From NCBI GenBank assembly GCA_905235755.1, contig CAJONA010000147.1, positions 3,220 to 9,929 on the forward strand: DNA of 6,710 nucleotides, given 5' to 3'. The notes beneath the pieces were generated by a model, which was not told the DNA's origin, searched no databases, and saw only the letters and a list, made by a program, of their open reading frames with translations. Every line of letters begins with the position of its first letter. Position 1 is the stretch's first letter. A program made the position numbers and the translations under genes. This document shows positions 1-6,116 of the stretch, piece after piece. The stretch is from an uncultured Clostridia bacterium. GTDB taxonomy: Bacteria; Bacillota; Clostridia; Oscillospirales; CAG-272.

Positions 1-1029
1 GCCGACATAAAGGCGGTCGTGCAGGACACGGCTTCGGTGTTCGGCTCGGACGGCGTGCTTCTGTATCTCGACGAGATACAGTATTTCAATAAAAAACAGC
101 AGCAGTCACTGCTCGAATTTATCGAGGACGGGCGCATCACGCTCATCGCTTCGACGACGGAAAACCCGTATATGTACGTTTATCCCGCCATAATCTCGCG
201 CTCGGCGGTGTTCGAGTTCAAGCCGCTGTCAAAAGATGACCTTTGCGGCGTCATAGCGCGAGCAAGAGCGCTTGTCGAGAGCGAAACGGGTACTGAAACG
301 GATATTACCGACGACGCGATAAGGTGTATCGCCACCGCCGCGTCTGGCGACGCACGCCGAGCGATAAATCTGTTTGAAAATATAGCCGAACTTTCCGACG
401 GCGAGATAACAGCCGAAAAAGTGCGCGAATTTTTACCCGAGATAATGGGCATGGGCGGTTTCGACAAGAGCGGCGACGGGCACTACGATCTGCTCTCCGC
501 GTTTCAGAAGTCGATACGCGGCTCCGATGCGGACGCGGCGATCTTTTACCTTGCAAAACTCCTTGCGGGCGGCGATCTCATCTCCGTTTGCAGACGTATC
601 CAAGTCGTCGCGAGCGAGGACGTAGGTCTTGCATTTCCGCAGGCGGCGGCGATAACGCGCGCGTGCGTCGAGAGCGCAAGAGAGCTCGGGCTTCCCGAGG
701 CGGCCGTGCCGCTCGCAAACGCGACGGTGATGCTCGCCACAGCGCCGAAATCAAATTCCGCATATACCGCGTATTATGCGGCTCTGGCCGATATTTCCGC
801 GGGAAAGGGGACGGAATTTCCGCGCGCCGTGCAAAACATTCACCTCGACGGCGAGAACGTCGACAAAAAGGGACAGCACTACCTCTATCCGCACGACTAT
901 CCCGACCATTATGTGAAACAGCGCTACCTGCCGCCCGATATCGCGGAGGGATATTATAAATTCGGCGAGAACAAGACGGAACAGCTCGCAAAGCAATACT
1001 GGGACAAGATAAAGAAAGGCGAGAAATGA
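1..1029 (+). CDS. rarA: Replication-associated recombination protein RarA (MgsA), C-terminal part, 5' end outside window
   Basis: This is a AAA+ ATPase of the RarA/MgsA/WRNIP1 family, which acts at stalled replication forks and is related to clamp-loader subunits and RuvB. The frame is open from base 1 (Ala-Asp-Ile-Lys...) and gives 342 residues before the TGA. The family is usually about 410-450 residues, so roughly the first 90, including Walker A, lie upstream. Visible landmarks are Walker B (LLYLDEIQ, Asp-Glu at 70-75), sensor 1 (ASTTENP, 148-168), the arginine-finger region (ISRS, Arg at 199-201) and sensor 2 (GDARRAINLFENI, 346 on). The family's C-terminal tetramerisation part follows, with SEDVGLA, APKSNSAY and the near-terminal HDYPDHYVKQRYLP. 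The GTG at base 19 is not the start, because the homology continues upstream of it. The stop overlaps the ATG of the next gene by 4 bases. The motif match makes the identification very secure. Confidence 0.95.
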   Translation, partial: ADIKAVVQDTASVFGSDGVLLYLDEIQYFNKKQQQSLLEFIEDGRITLIASTTENPYMYVYPAIISRSAVFEFKPLSKDDLCGVIARARALVESETGTETDITDDAIRCIATAASGDARRAINLFENIAELSDGEITAEKVREFLPEIMGMGGFDKSGDGHYDLLSAFQKSIRGSDADAAIFYLAKLLAGGDLISVCRRIQVVASEDVGLAFPQAAAITRACVESARELGLPEAAVPLANATVMLATAPKSNSAYTAYYAALADISAGKGTEFPRAVQNIHLDGENVDKKGQHYLYPHDYPDHYVKQRYLPPDIAEGYYKFGENKTEQLAKQYWDKIKKGEK

Positions 1030-2036
1030 AACAACTGAGAGTCGTTCAGATAGGTGCGTCGGGGCACTACGAATACGCGCTGCCCACGATAAAAAAATAC
1101 GGATTTGACCTTGCGGCGATCGCACCGGGCGACGTCACGGAGGATTTAACGGGCGCGCTCAAAAAGATCGGGAAGATCGGATATGCGCCGAAGGTCTATG
1201 ACGATTGGCGGCGGATGCTCGACGAAACGTCCCCCGACATCGCCGTGATAAATCCGTATATGGCGTACAACGCCGAGATGAGCGCATATGCGCTTTCGCA
1301 CGGGATACATGTCTTTTGCGAAAAGCCGGTGGCGACGACGTTCGCCGATCTGAATATGCTCAAAAACGCTTATGACGACATAAATAAAGAAAACGACGTC
1401 AAATTCTGCGGTATGTTCGGAATCATGTATGCGCCGCACTTTGAAACGGCGCTTCGCTGCGTGTCGAGCGGCGAAATCGGAAACGTCCGCCTCGTAAACG
1501 CGCAAAAATCGTATCGGCTGGGCACGCGTGAAATGTTTTATTCGAGCCGCGAGCTTCTCGGCGGAACGATACCGTGGGTGGCGATACACGCGATAGACTG
1601 GATATACCGCATATGCGATTTCAAATTCAAAGCGGTGACCGCGGTCCACAGCACTGAGGCAAACGGAGGCAACGGCGACCTCGAAGCGACGGCGATCATG
1701 CTTTTCGAGGGAGAGAACGGCACTGCGGCAAGCGTCAGCGCCGACTATCTGCGCCCGTCGGCAGCGCCGACGCACGATGACGACCGCATACGCATCGTCG
1801 GGGAAAAAGGAATACTCGAGGTGCGCGGCGGGCAGGTGTATCTGATCTCGCAAAACGGCGAGCGCACGCTCGAAAATACTCCGCCGAAATACGAACTTTT
1901 CGAGGAATTTGCCATGAGCGTGTGCGGCGAGGGCGAATGCCGCGTCACGGCAAAGGAGACGTTCGATACGACGTATATAGCACTCGTCGCAAGGCAAAGC
2001 GCCGACAGCGGCAGAAAAATAGGTATAGATATATGA
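1026..2036 (+). CDS. Gfo/Idh/MocA-family NAD(P)-dependent oxidoreductase
   Basis: This 336-residue protein has the two-domain layout of the Gfo/Idh/MocA dehydrogenases, which oxidise or reduce hydroxyls of sugars, inositols and related compounds with NAD(P). Residues 1-120 are the Rossmann half: a beta strand and glycine turn (VVQIGASGH, 5-13), then the diagnostic GIHVFCEKPVATT at 93-105, with Glu-Lys-Pro at 99-101. The C-terminal half has the usual open-sheet features, including GEIGNVRLV (149-157), the GGTIPWVAIHAIDW stretch (179-192; His188 and Asp191 in the usual catalytic area) and GEKGILEV (259-266). The first turn reads GASGH rather than the common GxGxxG, so cofactor binding may be slightly atypical. 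The length is normal. The start is fixed by the ATGA overlap with rarA and a modest AAAGG about six bases upstream. The substrate cannot be read from the sequence. The neighbours are DNA-maintenance genes and give no metabolic clue. Confidence 0.92.
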   Translation: MKQLRVVQIGASGHYEYALPTIKKYGFDLAAIAPGDVTEDLTGALKKIGKIGYAPKVYDDWRRMLDETSPDIAVINPYMAYNAEMSAYALSHGIHVFCEKPVATTFADLNMLKNAYDDINKENDVKFCGMFGIMYAPHFETALRCVSSGEIGNVRLVNAQKSYRLGTREMFYSSRELLGGTIPWVAIHAIDWIYRICDFKFKAVTAVHSTEANGGNGDLEATAIMLFEGENGTAASVSADYLRPSAAPTHDDDRIRIVGEKGILEVRGGQVYLISQNGERTLENTPPKYELFEEFAMSVCGEGECRVTAKETFDTTYIALVARQSADSGRKIGIDI

Positions 2037-2470
2037 AGAAAATTGAAATGTATACCGACGGCGCGTGCGGCGGAAACCCCGGCCCCGGCGGATACGCGTG
2101 CATACTGATTTATAACGGTCATAATAAGAAAATCTCAGGCGGCGAAAGCATGACGACGAACAACCGTATGGAGCTGAAAGCCGTGATCGAGGGACTTAAA
2201 GCGCTCAAAGAGCCGTGTGCCGTCAAGGTAACGTCGGACTCAAAGTACGTCGTCGACGCGGTGTCGAAAGGCTGGGTGTACGCTTGGCGGGAAAAGGGCT
2301 GGAAAAAGGCGGACAAGAAGCCCGCGCTCAACGTCGATCTGTGGGAAGAGCTGCTTCGCCTTTTGGAGATACACGAGGTCGAATTTGTTTGGATAAAGGG
2401 GCACGACGGCCACAAGTACAACGAAATGTGCGACAAAATGGCGGTCGCCGAGTCCGAAAAATACAAGTGA
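2033..2470 (+). CDS. rnhA: Ribonuclease HI
   Basis: RNase HI cleaves the RNA strand of RNA-DNA hybrids, removing R-loops and primers in the cytoplasm. The 145-residue protein carries the full active site at positions almost identical to the E. coli enzyme: Asp9 in MYTDGACGGNPG, Glu47 in NNRMEL, Asp69 in VTSDSKYV, His124 in WIKGHDGH and Asp134 in NEMCDKMA. The basic-protrusion region around residues 77-95 (SKGWVYAWREKGWKKADKK) is also present, as in E. coli-type RNase HI. The start at 2033 is chosen because the family begins with this short MKKIEMYTDG strand and the ATGA overlap couples it to the preceding gene. The frame stays open 37 codons further upstream, but that extension is an Arg-rich shadow of the oxidoreductase. 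The Shine-Dalgarno is weak (AGGT, 2021-2024), consistent with dependence on translational coupling. It is probably the last gene of the run. Confidence 0.97.
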   Translation: MKKIEMYTDGACGGNPGPGGYACILIYNGHNKKISGGESMTTNNRMELKAVIEGLKALKEPCAVKVTSDSKYVVDAVSKGWVYAWREKGWKKADKKPALNVDLWEELLRLLEIHEVEFVWIKGHDGHKYNEMCDKMAVAESEKYK

Positions 2471-2615
2471 AGCGAACCGCGCCAATTTGAGCGAAAAACA
2501 GTTTTTCTAATAAAATAGTGCTTGATCGGCGAAAAAATTAGAAAAAACACCTTTGTAAAAGCGATCCGATATCGAATTGAAAAATAATTTGTTGAAAATG
2601 TTGATTTGTCAAAAA

Positions 2616-2657
2616 AGCCTTTGCGATTTTGTGATATATGCACAAATTGCAAAGGCT
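2616..2657. terminator. Long inverted repeat, probable (bidirectional) intrinsic terminator
   Basis: The arm at 2616-2633 (AGCCTTTGCGATTTTGTG) pairs with 2641-2657 (CACAAATTGCAAAGGCT). The stem has 17 pairs with one G-T wobble and one bulged T (2630), around a 7-base loop. On the - strand the stem is followed directly by six Ts (2611-2616 on + are A), a textbook intrinsic terminator. On the + strand the tail is TCATTTTCGTTTT, a broken but usable T tract, and could end transcripts leaving rnhA about 145 bases upstream. The stem is longer than most simple terminators, so a repeat element or RNA structure is also possible. Confidence 0.6.
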
Positions 2658-2741
2658 CATTTTCGTTTTGAAGACCGATACGAAAATTTGAAACGCGATC
2701 AAAAAATATTTTGCGGCTCGCCGCGCCAAAAATCCAAAAAT

Positions 2742-2770
2742 GCCGATGATATCTTGAAATATCGGCTTTT
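2742..2770 (+). repeat. Short inverted repeat with T tail
   Basis: GCCGAT at 2742-2747 pairs with ATCGGC at 2761-2766, with partial further pairing of the A/T bases inside, and TTTT follows immediately before an A run. It resembles a weak terminator, but the T tract is only four bases and the stem only six secure pairs. It is listed as a structure, not as a proven terminator. Confidence 0.35.
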
Positions 2771-2897
2771 AAAATCGGCGGATGCGTCGCTCGCCGCCAT
2801 ATTGAAAAAGCAAAAATCATCTCTTGACGCGCGGCCTGACAAAATATGCCGCCGCTCTGTTTGTGGAAAATTCCCACATCAATACAACAAAACGGTC

Positions 2898-2930
2898 AAA
2901 ACGGCATTAAAACAGCCGCTTTTTTGTTTT
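2898..2930 (+). terminator. Terminator-like hairpin just upstream of the sugar-transport promoter
   Basis: CGGC (2902-2905) pairs with GCCG (2915-2918). Past a bulged C at 2919 the stem extends with AAAA (2898-2901) pairing to TTTT (2920-2923). The loop is nine A-rich bases, and the tail continues as TTGTTTT. It ends nine bases before the -35 hexamer, so it would insulate the transport operon from upstream read-through. The stem is short (four GC pairs), hence moderate confidence. Confidence 0.45.
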
Positions 2931-2939
2931 ATCTAAGCA

Positions 2940-2968
2940 TTGACACGGAAATGAAAATATGCTAACAT
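2940..2968 (+). promoter_or_regulatory. Sigma-A-type promoter of the solute-binding-protein operon
   Basis: A perfect -35 TTGACA lies at 2940-2945, followed by a 17-base spacer and the -10 TAACAT at 2963-2968 (four of six consensus bases). The -10 has the extended-promoter TG one base upstream (TGc, 2960-2962). The predicted start of transcription is near 2975, giving a 5' UTR of about 73 bases to the ATG at 3048. Orientation, spacing and position directly upstream of the large gene support the call. Confidence 0.75.
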
Positions 2969-2973
2969 AGCAT
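2959..2973. promoter_or_regulatory. Perfect 6-3-6 inverted repeat over the -10, candidate operator
   Basis: ATGCTA, a three-base spacer ACA, then TAGCAT form an exact dyad covering the extended -10 element. A repressor bound here would block RNA polymerase, which would suit substrate-inducible control of a sugar-uptake operon. No regulator gene lies in the window and I do not recognise the motif as a known operator. The dyad could be chance, since it is short and half A/T. Confidence 0.4.
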
Positions 2974-2986
2974 TATATAAAAAATT

Positions 2987-3015
2987 CCGCGTGCGCATAC
3001 GTGTGCGCGTCGCGG
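2987..3015 (+). promoter_or_regulatory. GC-rich hairpin in the 5' UTR of the solute-binding-protein gene
   Basis: CCGCG (2987-2991) pairs with CGCGG (3011-3015). After a small internal loop, GCGCAT (2993-2998) pairs with GTGCGC (3003-3008, one G-T pair) around an ACGT tetraloop. It begins about a dozen bases after the predicted transcription start and ends about 20 bases before the GGAGG. No T tract follows, so it is not a terminator. An mRNA-stabilising 5' hairpin or a protein-binding leader are the likely roles. Confidence 0.45.
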
Positions 3016-3036
3016 GCAAAACTCTAACGTTATACT

Positions 3037-3041
3037 GGAGG
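3037..3041 (+). promoter_or_regulatory. Ribosome binding site GGAGG that fixes the start at 3048
   Basis: GGAGG sits six bases upstream of ATG 3048. The same frame is open from a GTG at 2991, but that extension reads through the GC-rich hairpin and the ribosome binding site and adds an Arg-rich stretch ahead of a clear signal peptide. The ATG is therefore the real start. Confidence 0.9.
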
Positions 3042-3047
3042 AAACCA

Positions 3048-6000
3048 ATGAAAAGAACGAAGATCACCGGGGTGATAGCTCTTGTACTCTCGCTGCTTTT
3101 TGTTTTCGGTTCGATGTCCGGCGTTCTCGCCGCTTCTGCGAGTTCGCCTTCTCGAACCGTAACCGGCGAGGTCGCCGAGGCGATAGAAATACTCAGCGAC
3201 ATCAAGTGGAGGGCATACAACGCGTTATATTCCGGCGAAAAATTTTACAAGGGCGACGATATTTACGTCGATATGAGCAGCGCCTCGTATACGGCGGCGG
3301 CCTCGGACGACGAGCTCGCTTACGAATATGACGCGAACGCCGTTATCGACGGCGTAGATTGTGTCATATCGCCCGAATCGGGTACCGTCACGTTTAATGT
3401 GAATGTTCCCCAAACGGGACTTTACGCGATAAGCTGGGATTATTACGATCTCGTTTGCAAAGCCACGAACATAGAACGTACGCTCAGAATAAACGGAACG
3501 GTGCCGTTCAATGAGGTGAGAAACCTCTTGATGACAAAGTCGTGGGCGGAAATTTATAAGTATGACGACGACGGAAACGTCGTTTTCGACAAGGATTCGA
3601 GCGGCAACGACCGCCGTCCGTCGATGACGCAGACGCCGAGTTGGAAATCATATACGGTATGCGATCCTACCGGCTATTATAACGGCAGTTTCTACTTCTA
3701 CCTCGAAGCCGGCGAAAACACGATATCGCTTGAAGCGCAGAAAGAGCCTGTCGCAATATCGAACATCAGGCTCACGGAATACAAGGCGCAGATGTCGTAT
3801 GCCGATTATTACAAATACATACATGAAAATTACAGCGCGGCGCCCGCGGACGCGTTCATATATCTCAGAGCAGAGACGCCGTCGTCTTCATCGGACAGCA
3901 CGCTTTACCCCGTAAACGACCGTTCGTCCGCGATAACGTCTCCGCAGGATCCGGCTTACAGCGTGCTCAACACCGTCGGCGGCGACACATGGCAGACGAT
4001 GGGACAGTGGATAGAGTGGACGTTCACGATAGAAAAGGGAATGGCCGGCATATATAAGATAGACGCCAGATACCTGCAAAACCAAATCGAAGGTCTTTAC
4101 GTTTCGCGCCGCCTGTACGTTGACGGAGCCGTTCCGTTCGCAGAGGCAAACGGCGTGGAATTTGCGTACAAGAACGGCTGGCAGATGACGACATTCGGCG
4201 GCAACGGAGAGACGTTCGAGCTTTATTTCGGCGAGGGAACTCACACGATAAGGCTTGAAGTCGTGTACGGAAACCTCAGCGAGGTCGTCTCCGATATCCG
4301 CGTGGCGCTCGACGAGATAAACAGCATATACATCAAGATATTGCAGATAACCGGTCCGAACCCCGACTCGGATACATCTTATCAGTTCTACGCGAGAATT
4401 CCCGACGACATCGTCCGTCTCGGCGAACTTTCCGCAGTCCTTTCCGAACTGTCTGCAAGACTTAAAATACTTTGCGGAGGTTCGAGCTCGAACTCCGCTA
4501 CGCTCGACAATATCTCGCGCGTACTTGCAAAGATGGCCGAAGACAGCGAAAAACAGATAGCAAAACAGTTCAACGTATTAAAAACATACATAGGCAACCT
4601 CGGAACGATGCTCAATTTGATCGCCGCACAGACGCTCAAACTCGACTATATAGTCGTCCGTTCGACGGACAACACGGAAAAGCTCAAAGCAGACGGCAAT
4701 TTCTTCGAAAGCTTTTTCTATGAGATGAAGCGATTCATTTCGAGCTTTACGGTAGACAGCGCGTCGTTCACTTCCGTTACGGATCCCGACGTCGAAGCGG
4801 TGACGATAGACGTCTGGACGACGGCGTCTCGAGAGAGGACGCAGCTCATACGCCAACTCGTGGATGAAAACTTCTCGTCGACGCATTCCGATATAGCGGT
4901 CAACCTGAAAATAGTCGCGGCGGGCACGCTCTTGCCGGCGACGCTCTCGGGTAACGGTCCCGACGTCATGATGGACGTCGGGCAGAGCGACGCTATCAAC
5001 TACGCGGTGCGCGGCGCCGTGCTGGATGTTTCGGGCTATGACGGATATGACGAGCTCGCTTCGAGATTCCACTCGTCGTCGCTCGCTCCGCTGACAGTCG
5101 CGCTCGGCTCATCGAGCGGAAGACGAGCGGTGTTCGGTATTCCGCAGACGCAGTCGTTCGAAGTCATGTTCTACCGCAAGGATATCTTCGCAGACCTCGG
5201 CATCAACGTTCCTTCCAACTGGGATGAATTTTATGTGGCGATCGCAAAGCTACTCAGCCGCAACTATCAGGTCGGCATGGTCGTTCCGAAATCCAACGTG
5301 GCGTCATCGCTCGGATTCTTCGTATCGCTCATCTATCAGAACAACGGTGAGTTGTACAAGAACGGCGGCACGCAGATAGCGTTTGACGAAGACGCCGCTC
5401 TGTCCGCATTCACGATGCTGTGCGACTTCTTCAACCTTTACAGCTGCCCCATCTCGTACGACGCGGCGAACAGGTTCAGAACGGGCGAGATGCCGCTGCT
5501 CATCGCGGACTATATAACGTTCTACAACCAATTCACGGTATACGCGACCGAGCTCAAAGGTCTGTGGGGATTCACCTCAATACCCGGAACGGTGCAGGAG
5601 GACGGCTCGGTCAACTATTCCACCGTTTCCACGATAACCGCCATGGTAATAATGAAAGACGCCGCTCCGAGAGGAACCGATCAGGCGTCGTTCGAGTATA
5701 TGAAATGGTGGATGCAGGAGGACGTTCAGGGCGAATACGCAAACGAACTTGTCGCTCTTCTCGGCCCCGCCGGTAAATATAACACCGCAAACTACAACGC
5801 ATTCAACGCTATGCCGTGGTCGGCGAGCGAACTCAGAACTCTCAACTCCGTGTTCAAAAACCTCAAAGGTTATCCCGAAATGCCCGGCGGATACATTATA
5901 GTGCGTTATGTTGCGTTTGCATTCAATTCGACATATAACGAAAAAGCCATTCCGCACGAAGCGCTTCTTTACTACATCGACTCCATCAACAGCGAGCTTG

Positions 6001-6080
6001 CGAGAAAACGCGAGGAGCTGGAAAACGGAAAAGATACGAGCCGTTCGTTCTACATAGCGGGCAGCGAGTCGGATCGGTGA
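3048..6080 (+). CDS. Large multidomain extracellular carbohydrate ABC-transporter solute-binding protein
   Basis: This 1010-residue secreted protein most likely captures an oligo- or polysaccharide breakdown product for the ABC permease encoded next. Residues 1-28 are a signal peptide (MKRTK, hydrophobic core, VLA/AS cleavage) with no lipobox Cys. Residues ~65-245 form a beta-rich, carbohydrate-binding-module-like domain; its GLYAISWDYY, RTLRINGTVPF, FDKDSSGNDRRP (180-191) and PVAISNIRL patterns resemble the N-terminal region of the ~1000-residue binding proteins known from Paenibacillaceae. A second such domain spans ~270-421 (GIYKIDARY, RLYVDGAVPF). Residues ~450-578 are helical and possibly coiled-coil, ending in KLDYIVV and the FFESFFYEMKRFISSF segment. 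Residues ~585-960 are a type-1 solute-binding domain: VTIDVWTTASRERTQLIRQL, GNGPDVMMDVG, FGIPQTQSFEVMFYRKDIF, GINVPSNWDEF and a late YMKWWMQEDVQGEYAN. The domain order is as expected for that group; the ligand is unknown. Confidence 0.88.
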   Translation: MKRTKITGVIALVLSLLFVFGSMSGVLAASASSPSRTVTGEVAEAIEILSDIKWRAYNALYSGEKFYKGDDIYVDMSSASYTAAASDDELAYEYDANAVIDGVDCVISPESGTVTFNVNVPQTGLYAISWDYYDLVCKATNIERTLRINGTVPFNEVRNLLMTKSWAEIYKYDDDGNVVFDKDSSGNDRRPSMTQTPSWKSYTVCDPTGYYNGSFYFYLEAGENTISLEAQKEPVAISNIRLTEYKAQMSYADYYKYIHENYSAAPADAFIYLRAETPSSSSDSTLYPVNDRSSAITSPQDPAYSVLNTVGGDTWQTMGQWIEWTFTIEKGMAGIYKIDARYLQNQIEGLYVSRRLYVDGAVPFAEANGVEFAYKNGWQMTTFGGNGETFELYFGEGTHTIRLEVVYGNLSEVVSDIRVALDEINSIYIKILQITGPNPDSDTSYQFYARIPDDIVRLGELSAVLSELSARLKILCGGSSSNSATLDNISRVLAKMAEDSEKQIAKQFNVLKTYIGNLGTMLNLIAAQTLKLDYIVVRSTDNTEKLKADGNFFESFFYEMKRFISSFTVDSASFTSVTDPDVEAVTIDVWTTASRERTQLIRQLVDENFSSTHSDIAVNLKIVAAGTLLPATLSGNGPDVMMDVGQSDAINYAVRGAVLDVSGYDGYDELASRFHSSSLAPLTVALGSSSGRRAVFGIPQTQSFEVMFYRKDIFADLGINVPSNWDEFYVAIAKLLSRNYQVGMVVPKSNVASSLGFFVSLIYQNNGELYKNGGTQIAFDEDAALSAFTMLCDFFNLYSCPISYDAANRFRTGEMPLLIADYITFYNQFTVYATELKGLWGFTSIPGTVQEDGSVNYSTVSTITAMVIMKDAAPRGTDQASFEYMKWWMQEDVQGEYANELVALLGPAGKYNTANYNAFNAMPWSASELRTLNSVFKNLKGYPEMPGGYIIVRYVAFAFNSTYNEKAIPHEALLYYIDSINSELARKREELENGKDTSRSFYIAGSESDR

Positions 6081-6101
6081 TCTACTATATAATAAATTTT
6101 G

Positions 6102-6107
6102 AAGGAG
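6102..6107 (+). promoter_or_regulatory. Ribosome binding site AAGGAG of the permease gene
   Basis: AAGGAG lies nine bases upstream of ATG 6117, within the 36-base gap after the solute-binding-protein stop. A TTG at 6099 in the same frame is ruled out as the start because it precedes this site, so the ribosome binding site would be inside the gene. Confidence 0.85.
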
Positions 6108-6116
6108 AAAAATCTT

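Larger units (their letters stand above)
2471..2939. other. Long A/T-rich, hairpin-rich intergenic region with no convincing gene
   Basis: Between rnhA and the next promoter there is no supported gene. The base composition is visibly A/T-richer than the flanking genes, with many A and T tracts. Several inverted repeats are present: weak A/T-only GAAAAA...TTTTTC at 2493-2507, a 17-bp stem at 2616-2657, GCGG-CTCG-CCGC at 2713-2724, GCCGAT...ATCGGC at 2742-2766, GGCGG...CCGCC at 2777-2798, GCGGC...GCCGC at 2831-2852 and a terminator-like hairpin at 2898-2930. A 119-codon frame from a TTG at 2577 exists but lacks a ribosome binding site and recognisable protein features. The region could be a transcription buffer, a dispersed repeat or a structured RNA; the sequence alone does not decide. 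Confidence 0.6.

Noticed and set aside
588..959. 123-codon Arg/Gly-rich + frame within rarA
   Set aside because: It is a shadow frame of rarA, with low-complexity Arg-rich translation and no start signal.
1146..1997. 283-codon - strand frame inside the oxidoreductase gene
   Set aside because: The composition is typical of an antisense shadow (rich in Arg, His and Val) and lies fully within a well-supported + strand gene.
1922..2032. 37-codon upstream extension of rnhA in the same frame
   Set aside because: It is Arg/Lys-rich and overlaps the oxidoreductase gene in another frame. RNase HI starts naturally at 2033 with the active-site Asp at residue 9.
2493..2507. GAAAAA-CAG-TTTTTC as the rnhA terminator
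   Set aside because: The stem is almost entirely A/T with a three-base loop and no following T tract. The 17-bp stem at 2616 is a better candidate.
2119..2877. 252-codon - strand frame antisense to rnhA and the spacer
   Set aside because: It is half shadow of rnhA, has no good start signal, and the translation looks like antisense of coding and A/T-rich DNA.
2577..2936. 119-codon + strand frame in the spacer
   Set aside because: It starts at TTG without a ribosome binding site, runs through several hairpins and a terminator-like structure, and shows no recognisable domain. It is kept only as an oddity of the spacer.
2991..3047. GTG-initiated N-terminal extension of the solute-binding protein
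   Set aside because: It reads through a GC-rich hairpin and the GGAGG, has no ribosome binding site of its own, and would put Arg-rich sequence before a clear signal peptide.
6099..6116. TTG start for the permease
   Set aside because: It lies upstream of the AAGGAG that serves ATG 6117.
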